DNA of 12,665 nt from an uncultured Eggerthella sp. (GTDB lineage: Bacteria; Actinomycetota; Coriobacteriia; Coriobacteriales; Eggerthellaceae): the NCBI GenBank assembly GCA_902470405.1, contig CABRGJ010000004.1, positions 1-12,665 on the forward strand, written 5' to 3'. How positions within the stretch are numbered: the first letter of the stretch is position 1; the number at the start of each line of letters is the position of its first letter. Of the stretch, positions 6,459 to 12,665 are shown one piece after another. Under the pieces are notes generated by a model, which worked only from the letters and a program-made list of their open reading frames with translations, made no database searches and was not told the DNA's origin. The position numbers and the translations under genes are program-made.

Positions 6459-6531
6459 TAGCTAACAAGACCCATTTTCGGGGTAACGCTGCATGGAGAG
6501 GCTTATTTTTTCGCGCTCTAGGGCAAATGAC

Positions 6532-8484
6532 CTATGAATGCTGGCCTTCTTGGTAGGGATACGATTCGATCAGTTCTGAGATAGTGACGAATTTATATCC
6601 TTGGTCTTTCAGATACGTGATGGCTTCGCGCAGGCCTGCAACGGTTTGCGAACGATCGCCGCCACCATCATGCATCAGCACGATGCCACCAGGCTGAACG
6701 CTCTTGATGCGCTCTGCGATCACTTCAGCCCCGGGACGACGCCAGTCTTCAGTGTCGACATTCCAGCCGATCTCGCCGCTGATCAGGTCCTTAAGATCGT
6801 TGGCGGTCGATTCGCCGAAGTTACCGCCTGGTGCGCGGAAATAGATGCTGGCATCTTTGCCTGAGATCTCCTTGATGATATCGAGGCCTTTTTGAACTTC
6901 ATCACGGCGCTCGGAAGTGCTCATAAGATCGAGCGAAACGCCTTTGCCCGAACCGTCTGCGTGATCCCAAGTATGGGTAGCGATCTCGTGCCCATCGTCT
7001 GCCATGCGTTTGATCTGGTCGGCATGGGAGGGGATTTGTTGGCCGATGGTGTAGAAGGTCGCTTTCGCACCGTTCTCTTTCAAGATGTCGAGGATCTGAT
7101 CGGTCGTGGTATCCCAGGGTCCATCATCGAACGTAAGTGCGACCACTTTCTCACCGTTGGAGTTTGCGTTGTAGTAGGCAAGACGCTCGTCGATCTTCTC
7201 TTTGGTGACCTGCTCGAGCGAGATACCAGACTCTGAGCCTGTGCGCGTTACCGTTTCACCATCTTGACCAGGTAAGAAGACATGGATCGCACCCCATTGC
7301 CCTACCTTTGCGTAGTCCGCAGGAATGACGGTCGGCTCAGAGTCGGTATAGGCCTCCATCACATCTGTTCCATTAGAAACTACCACCTGATCACCCTGGT
7401 TGATATGGGTTGAGAGATCGGAGATCTCCTTCTCGTTGATGAGCGCTGAACAGCGCGTGCCCTCTCCCTCACGCATGACCGAGTTATCAACAGCGACGTA
7501 ATTACCGGGCGTTACGCTGACGATATTGTTGTCGAGCAGGCCCTCGATAGAGCGTTCGTTTCCTTGCAATGTCATGGTCTCGCCATTGACAGTCGCTTCG
7601 ACCGGTCCGGCATAAGCCACTTGTTCAACGATGAAATAACCGCCGAACCCGATAGCGAATAAGACTGCGACTGCAGCAACGATGCGCGGCCAAGTCCTCT
7701 TGCGACGACGCGAGTGTTGCGCATCAGCAAAGAGCGGCTTGAATCCAGAGGGGTTGTCATTGGCGTCCGAACGAGCCTTGTAGCGTCCGCTCGCAGCAGA
7801 ATAGTCCTGATAGCCTTGATAAGGAGACTCGGACGGTGCAGAGGCGCGCTCTTGAGGAGTCGCATGATCGGTCTGTGCTTGCGTTTGTGCTGGTGTCTGG
7901 GAGGCCGCTTCTTGCGCATAGCTTGTCTTTTGATCTGCAGCCACGTAAGTATGCGAGCTCGTTGTTGCAGGGCTGACAGTCTGTTGAATGCCCGATGCGC
8001 CTAGGCCGGCTTGGTCGTTTTGTGCCAATGCGGTACGTGCGCCTGTTGTGGAAGGGTCGATCGTAGGGAGTTTCATACGCTGATCGATCGCGCCTTGGTC
8101 GATCGTCGTGAAAGAGCCAGTATGCCCCGCATGGACTCGTTCGCCTACATGTGTGCCTGAAACGGGCAGATGCTCTCCTGTGAAAGATGGGTTCGCGTTC
8201 TCGTGCGCGCCATGCTGCTCTGCGCTACGCTGCTGAGCGCGAGCTGCTGGCGATTTGGGGTGAGGAACTCCCGAAGCCGAGATGGGAGGCAGAGAAGTTG
8301 AAGAAAGATGAGGGTTGCGACTCGGATCGTATGGATTGCTTCTTGAGATGAGGCGCGCACCATTGGTCGATGATAGTTCATCGCTTTGCACCATTTGACG
8401 TTTGTCGGTACGGCGATGGACTGCTCGACGCTGGGGATGATCGTCTTTGCGGGAATGATGTGAGGTTCGATGATCGTGCGGCAT
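6532..8484 (-). CDS. Membrane-anchored polysaccharide deacetylase (carbohydrate esterase family 4, NodB domain)
   Basis: The 650-residue protein has an extracellular catalytic domain expected to remove acetyl groups from peptidoglycan or another N-acetylated glycan. Residues 1-258 are a low-complexity, probably disordered cytoplasmic stretch rich in His, Gln, Ser, Thr and Ala. A basic block RRRKRTWPR (259-267) and one transmembrane helix (268-290) follow. Residues 295-425 resemble the small ubiquitin-like or G5-type wall modules (VEATVNGETMTLQGNERSIEGLLDNN). The NodB domain (about 445-642) has all five motifs: TFDDGP (451-456), metal ligands His504 and His508 in THTWDH, RAPGG (550-554), DTEDW (577-581) and LMHD (603-606), so it should be a metal-dependent active enzyme. 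The start is the ATG at 8484; its ribosome site is weak, and a later Met31 is possible. It appears to be transcribed alone. Confidence 0.92.
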   Translation of the reverse strand: MPHDHRTSHHSRKDDHPQRRAVHRRTDKRQMVQSDELSSTNGARLISRSNPYDPSRNPHLSSTSLPPISASGVPHPKSPAARAQQRSAEQHGAHENANPSFTGEHLPVSGTHVGERVHAGHTGSFTTIDQGAIDQRMKLPTIDPSTTGARTALAQNDQAGLGASGIQQTVSPATTSSHTYVAADQKTSYAQEAASQTPAQTQAQTDHATPQERASAPSESPYQGYQDYSAASGRYKARSDANDNPSGFKPLFADAQHSRRRKRTWPRIVAAVAVLFAIGFGGYFIVEQVAYAGPVEATVNGETMTLQGNERSIEGLLDNNIVSVTPGNYVAVDNSVMREGEGTRCSALINEKEISDLSTHINQGDQVVVSNGTDVMEAYTDSEPTVIPADYAKVGQWGAIHVFLPGQDGETVTRTGSESGISLEQVTKEKIDERLAYYNANSNGEKVVALTFDDGPWDTTTDQILDILKENGAKATFYTIGQQIPSHADQIKRMADDGHEIATHTWDHADGSGKGVSLDLMSTSERRDEVQKGLDIIKEISGKDASIYFRAPGGNFGESTANDLKDLISGEIGWNVDTEDWRRPGAEVIAERIKSVQPGGIVLMHDGGGDRSQTVAGLREAITYLKDQGYKFVTISELIESYPYQEGQHS

Positions 8485-8584
8485 GACCGGTCTTTCGTTG
8501 CTCTGCTTCGCTTACAAAAACAATACGCGATAATGCCGCACCATTTTACTCCCTATTTGTCAGGATTATAAGGAGAACAGCTCC

Positions 8585-10489
8585 CTATTCCATCAACGAC
8601 GTTACCGCTTGGGCGTAGGCGACGGGATCTTCGATCGGCATGTTCTCGATGATGAGTGCTTGATCATAAAGGATCGTGGAATACAGTTCGATCTTGGCAG
8701 TATCGCCATCTGCCTCGGCTTTCTTCAGCACGTCGAAAACTCGATGCTTCGGATTGAGCTCTAGAACGCGATCGGCCTTGATCTTCTCGCCATCAGGACC
8801 CATAGCCATCATGCGCTCCATTTCGAGCGAGATGGGTCCTTGTGTGGTAACAGCAGCTGGTGCATCGGAAAGACGGGTAGACACTGCAACACGCACGACC
8901 GCATCTCCGAGCGCTCCTTTCATGGCAGCGAACAGCAATTCATTCTCTTTCGTGATGGCCTCAGCCGCTTCTTTTTCATCTTCGGTCTCAAGATCAAGAT
9001 CGCCACCTGCGACGTTTTTCAGCGGACGCTCGTCGAAGCTATTCATGGCCATCATGCAGAATTCGTCTACGTCTTGCGTGCAGAGGAGCACATCGTAGCC
9101 TTTGTCGAGCACGGTCTTCACGATGGGCATCTTCGCGAGACGATCGACTGATTCGCCTACGGCATAGAAGATAGACGACTGATCTTTTGCGGCTTTTTCA
9201 AGGTATTCTGCGAGCGTGATCATCTTCTTTTCGGATGCAGAGTAGAACAATAGCAGGTCAGAGAGCTTATCTGCATCCATGCCATAGCTGGAGTAAATAC
9301 CGTACTTGATTCCGCGTCCGAAGTCTTGGAAGAAGCTTTCGTAGGCTTCGCGGTCGTTCTCGAGCATCTTCAGTAAATCGGATTTGATCTTCTTTTCGAG
9401 TTTTTGAGCGATCGCGCGGAGTTGTCCGTTATGTTGTAGTGTTTCACGCGAGATGTTCAAGGTCAGATCCTGGCTGTCGACCACGCCGCGCACGAAGTTG
9501 AAGTAGTCGGGCAGCAGCTCTTCGCATTTGTCCATGATGAGCACGTTGGAGGTATAGAGCGCAAGGCCCTTCTTGTAATCCTTGCTATAAAGATCATAAG
9601 GAGCATGGCTTGGAATGAACAGCAGTGCATCATAGGAGAGCGTGCCTTCAGCATGGATCGAGATCGTGCGAAGCGGATTTGCGTAATCGTGGAAATCCGA
9701 CTTATAGAATTCGTCGTATTCCTCTTCACTCACTTCGGATTTGCGGCGCTTCCAAATAGGGATCATCGAGTTGATGGTCTCGATCTCCGTGACTGATTCA
9801 TATTGGGGCTGGTAGTCCTCGCCGGCATCTTCGGGTTTGGGCAGCTCGACTCTCTTCGTGCACTCCATCTTGATGGGGTAGCGTACATAGTTGCTGTAGC
9901 GCTTGATGAGCGATTTGAGTTCAGGTTCGCTCAAGAACAGATCGAAATCTTCTTTTGCGGTATTTTCCTTCAGCTCGAGCACGATCTGCGTACCATGCGT
10001 CTGCTTCTTAGCTTTCTTGATCGAATAGCCTTCGATGCCGTCGCTGGTCCAGCTATAGGATTCATCAGCACCCCACGCACGTGAGATGACGGTGACCTTT
10101 TGAGCAACCATGAAAGCAGAATAGAAGCCAACGCCGAATTGGCCGATGATGTCGATGTCCTTACCTTGCTCCTCTTCATTCTCGGTCTTGAACTCCTGGC
10201 TACCTGAATGCGCGATGGTGCCCAGGTTCTCTTCCAGCTCGGCCTTGGTCATGCCGATGCCAGAATCTTCGATGGTGATGGTGCGTGCTTCCTTATCGAA
10301 GGAAACGGTGATGAACAGGTCATCCTTCGAGACGGTGATGGAGGGGTCGGTGAGGCTTTTGAAGTAGAGCTTGTCGACTGCATCGGATGCGTTCGAGATA
10401 AGCTCGCGAAGGAATATCTCGCGATTCGTATAGATGGAGTTGATCATCAGATCGAGCAACTTCTTGCTCTCGGTCTTAAACTGCTTCAT
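8585..10489 (-). CDS. htpG: Chaperone HtpG (bacterial Hsp90)
   Basis: The 634-residue ATP-dependent cytoplasmic chaperone is full length for bacterial Hsp90. The N-terminal GHKL ATPase domain shows FLRELISNASDAVDKL (Glu29 and Asn33), TIEDSGIGM, GTIAHSGSQEF and the lid/nucleotide motif GQFGVGFYSAFMVA. The middle domain contains the conserved NISRETLQHN. The C-terminal dimerisation region ends in VTSLME without the MEEVD tail of eukaryotic cytosolic Hsp90. The ATG at 10489 has AAAGGG 7 bases upstream. A perfect CIRCE element lies 72 bases upstream of the start codon, so heat-shock control by the repressor HrcA is expected. It stands alone between proC and the deacetylase gene. Confidence 0.98.
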   Translation of the reverse strand: MKQFKTESKKLLDLMINSIYTNREIFLRELISNASDAVDKLYFKSLTDPSITVSKDDLFITVSFDKEARTITIEDSGIGMTKAELEENLGTIAHSGSQEFKTENEEEQGKDIDIIGQFGVGFYSAFMVAQKVTVISRAWGADESYSWTSDGIEGYSIKKAKKQTHGTQIVLELKENTAKEDFDLFLSEPELKSLIKRYSNYVRYPIKMECTKRVELPKPEDAGEDYQPQYESVTEIETINSMIPIWKRRKSEVSEEEYDEFYKSDFHDYANPLRTISIHAEGTLSYDALLFIPSHAPYDLYSKDYKKGLALYTSNVLIMDKCEELLPDYFNFVRGVVDSQDLTLNISRETLQHNGQLRAIAQKLEKKIKSDLLKMLENDREAYESFFQDFGRGIKYGIYSSYGMDADKLSDLLLFYSASEKKMITLAEYLEKAAKDQSSIFYAVGESVDRLAKMPIVKTVLDKGYDVLLCTQDVDEFCMMAMNSFDERPLKNVAGGDLDLETEDEKEAAEAITKENELLFAAMKGALGDAVVRVAVSTRLSDAPAAVTTQGPISLEMERMMAMGPDGEKIKADRVLELNPKHRVFDVLKKAEADGDTAKIELYSTILYDQALIIENMPIEDPVAYAQAVTSLME

Positions 10490-10519
10490 GCACAGCCCTT
10501 TCTCTGTTTGTGTGTCGAT

Positions 10520-10542
10520 GAGCAGTGCTGTCGGGACTGCTC
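10520..10542 (-). other. Leader hairpin in the htpG 5' untranslated region
   Basis: GAGCAGT (10520-10526) and ACTGCTC (10536-10542) form a 7-base stem around a 9-base loop, between the CIRCE element and the htpG start. The ribosome site is outside it. It may stabilise the messenger; no specific role is evident. Confidence 0.35.
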
Positions 10543-10561
10543 GTGGTGTTCAGTAAAGAAA

Positions 10562-10588
10562 TTAGCACTCTAGGAGTTAGAGTGCTAA
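10562..10588 (-). promoter_or_regulatory. CIRCE operator (HrcA binding site) of htpG
   Basis: TTAGCACTC (10562-10570), a 9-base spacer and GAGTGCTAA (10580-10588) match the CIRCE consensus at every arm position. CIRCE is bound by the repressor HrcA, and repression is lifted on heat shock when GroEL is titrated. It classically controls groESL and the dnaK operon. Its position between proC and htpG, and its distance from the htpG start, assign it to htpG. The promoter boxes around it are not clear enough to place. Confidence 0.97.
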
Positions 10589-10644
10589 TAGAGTTGGATC
10601 TTCAGCGTGCAGATGCACAAAATATTCATAGGAGAGGCTCAGGT

Positions 10645-11439
10645 CTAGAGCGTGCGAGCCTTTGCTGCGCATGCCTGGATCGCGCTCATCGTGGTGCCGC
10701 GAAATGCGCCATTCTCGAGTTCTTCGACACCGGCGATGGTCGAGCCTCCTGGCGAGCAGACCTCGTCTTTCAGCTGACCAGGGTGCTTATCAGTCTCGAG
10801 CACCATCTTTGCGCTGCCGAGCACGGTCTGCGCAGCGATTCGCATCGCTTGAGCACGAGGAAGACCTTCGGCAACGCCGCCATCAGCGAGGGCTTCGATG
10901 AACATGTAGACGTACGCAGGAGCGCTTCCGCCCACAGCGCTGGCTGCATCCATAAGAGATTCTTTCAGCTCGATGGCAAGTCCGAAGCTCTCTAGGAGCT
11001 CGCGCACGATCTTCGCATCCTCAGGAGATACCAGATCGTTCACGCAGAACGTGGTCGTCCCTTCGCCGACAAGGGCAGGAGTGTTAGGCATGACGCGCAC
11101 GATCTTCACAGGACGAGCGATCTGCTTGCTAAGCCAAGCAAGCGTCTTGCCTGGCGCGATGCTTACGAAGATCTGCCTTTCATGCAAGTGATCCTTGATC
11201 TGTGCGATGACGCTTTCGTATTGTTGGGGCTTCACGCACAGAAAGACGATGTCGGATCGACCAGCAACCTGTGCAACATCGGTCGTAGTCTCGATGCCGA
11301 GCTTATCGCGCGTTTCTTTTGCGCGTTCGAGAGTGGTATTCGAACCGAGTATCTCTTCAGGGTCGACCACGCCTTTTGTGACGATTCCTTGGATGATGGC
11401 CCTTGCCATGTTCCCACAGCCGATGAAACCGAGTCTCAT
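10645..11439 (-). CDS. proC: Pyrroline-5-carboxylate reductase
   Basis: This 264-residue cytoplasmic enzyme catalyses the last step of proline synthesis, reducing pyrroline-5-carboxylate with NAD(P)H. The N-terminal Rossmann fold begins with GFIGCGNMA (4-12). VFLCVKPQQ (65-73) and VRVMPNTPA (114-122) follow. The C-terminal helical dimerisation and substrate domain has GGSAPAYVYMFIEALADGG (170-188) and the family signature region SPGGSTIAGVEELENGAFRG (229-248). Length is usual for the family. The ATG at 11439 follows AGGGAGG at a good distance. The neighbours htpG (same strand, own operator) and the divergent HdeD-like gene give no functional link. Other proline genes are not in the window. 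Confidence 0.97.
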   Translation of the reverse strand: MRLGFIGCGNMARAIIQGIVTKGVVDPEEILGSNTTLERAKETRDKLGIETTTDVAQVAGRSDIVFLCVKPQQYESVIAQIKDHLHERQIFVSIAPGKTLAWLSKQIARPVKIVRVMPNTPALVGEGTTTFCVNDLVSPEDAKIVRELLESFGLAIELKESLMDAASAVGGSAPAYVYMFIEALADGGVAEGLPRAQAMRIAAQTVLGSAKMVLETDKHPGQLKDEVCSPGGSTIAGVEELENGAFRGTTMSAIQACAAKARTL

Positions 11440-11612
11440 ATGTCCTCCCTCGAAACGTACGATCGATCTCTACTATAATAGCGCGAGCGCTCGAGAGGGA
11501 TTACTCTTTAGCAACGCTTTGTTTTCGGAAACGTGAACTTCTCAAGCGATGCGAGGAGCGCGAAAGGCCTCTCGCTAAACTGTTGGATGAGATTCAGAGA
11601 AAGGGGATAGCT
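11440..11612. promoter_or_regulatory. Divergent intergenic region between proC and the HdeD-like gene
   Basis: This 173-base gap should hold both promoters. The stretch at 11474-11480 reads TATAATA. It gives a perfect TATAAT on the plus strand and TATTAT on the minus strand, but neither has a good -35 box at 16-18 bases. Beside it is the 10-base palindrome CGAGCGCTCG. The minus-strand reading lies 36 bases from the proC start and is the more natural assignment. No gene is seen here. Confidence 0.35.
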
Positions 11613-12140
11613 ATGGCTACCCAAGAGAAAACAGAAAAGAACTGGTCGATCATCATTCCGGGCATTCTGCTCATCTTCTTCGGTGCGCTCTGTGCGTTCT
11701 ATCCTGGCATCACGCTCTTGAGTGTCACCTTCGTTGCTGGTGCAGGCTTCATCTTCGCTGGTATCGTGAACATCGTCTCATATGTACGAGAGCATAAGAC
11801 GATGGGGCTTTCAGGCTGGTATATCGCCTATGGCATTCTCGACATCATCGTTGGCTTGATGCTGCTCATCCATCCATTTGCAACAGCTTATGTTATCCCG
11901 TGGCTCATCGGTTCGTTCGTCATTGCGTATGCCATCGTGGAGATCGTTGGCATCATCGCGAATCGAAAGTCGCTTGGCTCGGTGTGGGGACTTGGTCTTA
12001 CCTCTGCCATCTTGAGCTTGATCGTTGGCATCTGCTTCTTCGTCTTTCCTGAAACACTCGCGATCTTCATCGCGCTGTTCGCGGTCATTCGTGGTGTAAC
12101 GCTCATCGTTGGTGGTTGGAGCAATTATCAGCCTCTCTAG
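11613..12140 (+). CDS. HdeD-family (DUF308) six-helix membrane protein
   Basis: The 175-residue integral membrane protein has about six predicted helices, near 12-29, 33-57, 67-86, 90-113, 122-145 and 147-168. They are arranged as repeated two-helix units with the typical pattern of this family: WSIIIPGILLIFFGALCAFYPG, then GWYIAYGILDIIVGLMLLIHP, then GLTSAILSLIVGICFFVFP. HdeD of E. coli is linked to acid resistance; the function of family members in Gram-positives is mostly unknown, so the name should not be taken as proof of that role. The ATG at 11613 is chosen because AAGGGG lies 6 bases upstream; a TTG at 11583 opens the same frame. It is followed by the RND-type pump gene on the same strand after 189 bases. 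Confidence 0.85.
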   Translation: MATQEKTEKNWSIIIPGILLIFFGALCAFYPGITLLSVTFVAGAGFIFAGIVNIVSYVREHKTMGLSGWYIAYGILDIIVGLMLLIHPFATAYVIPWLIGSFVIAYAIVEIVGIIANRKSLGSVWGLGLTSAILSLIVGICFFVFPETLAIFIALFAVIRGVTLIVGGWSNYQPL

Positions 12141-12203
12141 GGTCTCATGACGCACGCGACCATTTAAATAAGGCACAACAGCTTCCTTTCGCTGTGCAGT
12201 GAG

Positions 12204-12243
12204 CGAGTTATGGTAAAAAGAAAATGAAAAGAATCATAGCTCG
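12204..12243 (+). repeat. Interrupted inverted repeat between the HdeD-like and pump genes
   Basis: CGAGTTATG (12204-12212) and CATAGCTCG (12235-12243) pair with one G-U wobble around a 22-base purine-rich loop of mostly A. No T run follows, so it is unlikely to be a terminator. It could be an operator for a regulator of the pump gene, but no regulator gene is in view. Confidence 0.4.
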
Positions 12244-12270
12244 TTAACTACGAAAGCAAAATTCGCAGCT

Positions 12271-12325
12271 ATACAACACCACTTTGCATTCGGTAACGAC
12301 ACGCAGTCACAAAAAGGTGTTGTGT
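12271..12325 (+). promoter_or_regulatory. Leader hairpin able to mask the ribosome binding site of the pump gene
   Basis: ATACAACACC (12271-12280) pairs with GGTGTTGTGT (12316-12325) over 10 positions with one G-U wobble, around a 35-base loop. The right arm contains the GGTG of the only ribosome site candidate (AAAGGTG) for the ATG at 12330. Folding would reduce translation. The rest of the 189-base gap from 12141 holds no gene, and no intrinsic terminator is evident. Confidence 0.4.
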
Positions 12326-12329
12326 CCCT

Positions 12330-12665
12330 ATGCTCTCAAAATTCAGCGTCAAGCGTCCGTACATCATCGTCGTCGCGGTCATCGTCGCGCTCATCCTCGG
12401 TGGCGTTTCCTTGAGCAAGATGAAGACAGACCTGCTTCCCGAGATGGATATTCCCTATCTAATGGTCATTACGACCGATCCTGGCGCGAGTGCCGAGAAA
12501 GTAGAGACTGAGGTCACCGATGTGCTGGAGGACACGCTCTCGACGGTCAACGGTGTGACGGGGATCCAGTCCCAAAGCGCCAACAATGTTTCCATGGTCG
12601 TGCTCGAATTCGAAGACGGCACCGATATGGATTCTGCGCTCGTGAAGGTCTCCTCGGCGGTCAAC
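12330..12665 (+). CDS. RND-superfamily efflux permease, N-terminal 112 codons (runs off the window)
   Basis: The frame is open from the ATG at 12330 to the right edge. The start SKFSVKRPYIIVVAVIVALI matches the first transmembrane helix of AcrB-type inner-membrane pumps, which export drugs or lipids using the proton gradient. It is followed by the typical LLPEMDIPYLMVITTDPGAS, where the family has LP...D.P.v.v.t.y.GAs, and by the porter-domain start EKVETEVTDVLEDTLSTVNGV. Full-length members have about 1000 residues, so most of the gene is outside. Gram-positive relatives (SwrC-like) work without an outer-membrane partner. The ribosome site AAAGGTG is about 10 bases upstream, rather far, and lies in a potential hairpin. 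Family call is strong, substrate unknown. Confidence 0.88.
   Translation, partial: MLSKFSVKRPYIIVVAVIVALILGGVSLSKMKTDLLPEMDIPYLMVITTDPGASAEKVETEVTDVLEDTLSTVNGVTGIQSQSANNVSMVVLEFEDGTDMDSALVKVSSAVN

Noticed and set aside
11811..12176. Minus-strand open frame of 121 codons opposite the HdeD-like gene
   Set aside because: The product is a low-complexity Asp/Arg/Glu-rich shadow, and the opposite strand codes a coherent six-helix membrane protein with a good ribosome site.
12169..12200. Terminator of the HdeD-like gene at GCACAACAGC...GCTGTGC
   Set aside because: The stem is bulged and no T run follows, so it does not meet the form of an intrinsic terminator.

Overview
The window looks like chromosome of a mid-GC Gram-positive bacterium. 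Gene content and style suggest a member of the Coriobacteriia (Actinobacteriota): an amino-acid ABC transporter with a lipoprotein binding protein, a CIRCE-controlled htpG, and an RND-type pump that follows an HdeD-like membrane gene. The taxonomic placement is inference; no marker gene in the window settles it.

Left part (1 to about 2900) is a mobile or accessory segment abutting an initiator tRNA gene. It holds the start of a type I methyltransferase gene (hsdM, running off the left edge), a half-length specificity gene (hsdS) upstream of it in the same operon, and a well-formed promoter flanked by two copies of an operator-like imperfect palindrome. Beyond the promoter lie a roughly 100-codon leftward reading frame of unknown function and a rightward tyrosine integrase with all catalytic residues. 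The last two meet head to head and both seem to lack their proper 5' ends, which suggests an old deletion. The integrase reads toward tRNA-fMet (2959-3035, minus), whose 3' end and terminator are the likely attachment region.

Middle part (3260 to 6422, minus) is a three-gene polar amino acid ABC importer: lipoprotein binding protein, then permease, then ATPase. An intrinsic terminator sits between the first two genes and probably makes the binding protein the most abundant product. The permease is about twice the usual size, with a secreted N-terminal domain and a lysine-rich C-terminal tail.

Next (6532 to 11439, minus) come a large membrane-anchored polysaccharide deacetylase, the chaperone gene htpG with a perfect CIRCE element in its leader, and proC (pyrroline-5-carboxylate reductase).

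On the right, the plus strand carries an HdeD-family six-helix membrane protein and the first 112 codons of an RND-superfamily efflux permease. The leader of the pump gene contains an inverted repeat whose right arm covers its ribosome binding site.

The accessory part is the most interesting: a possibly autoregulated, reversed-order half-hsdS/hsdM module beside a damaged integrase at tRNA-fMet. No CRISPR array, rRNA gene or complete insertion sequence is visible.
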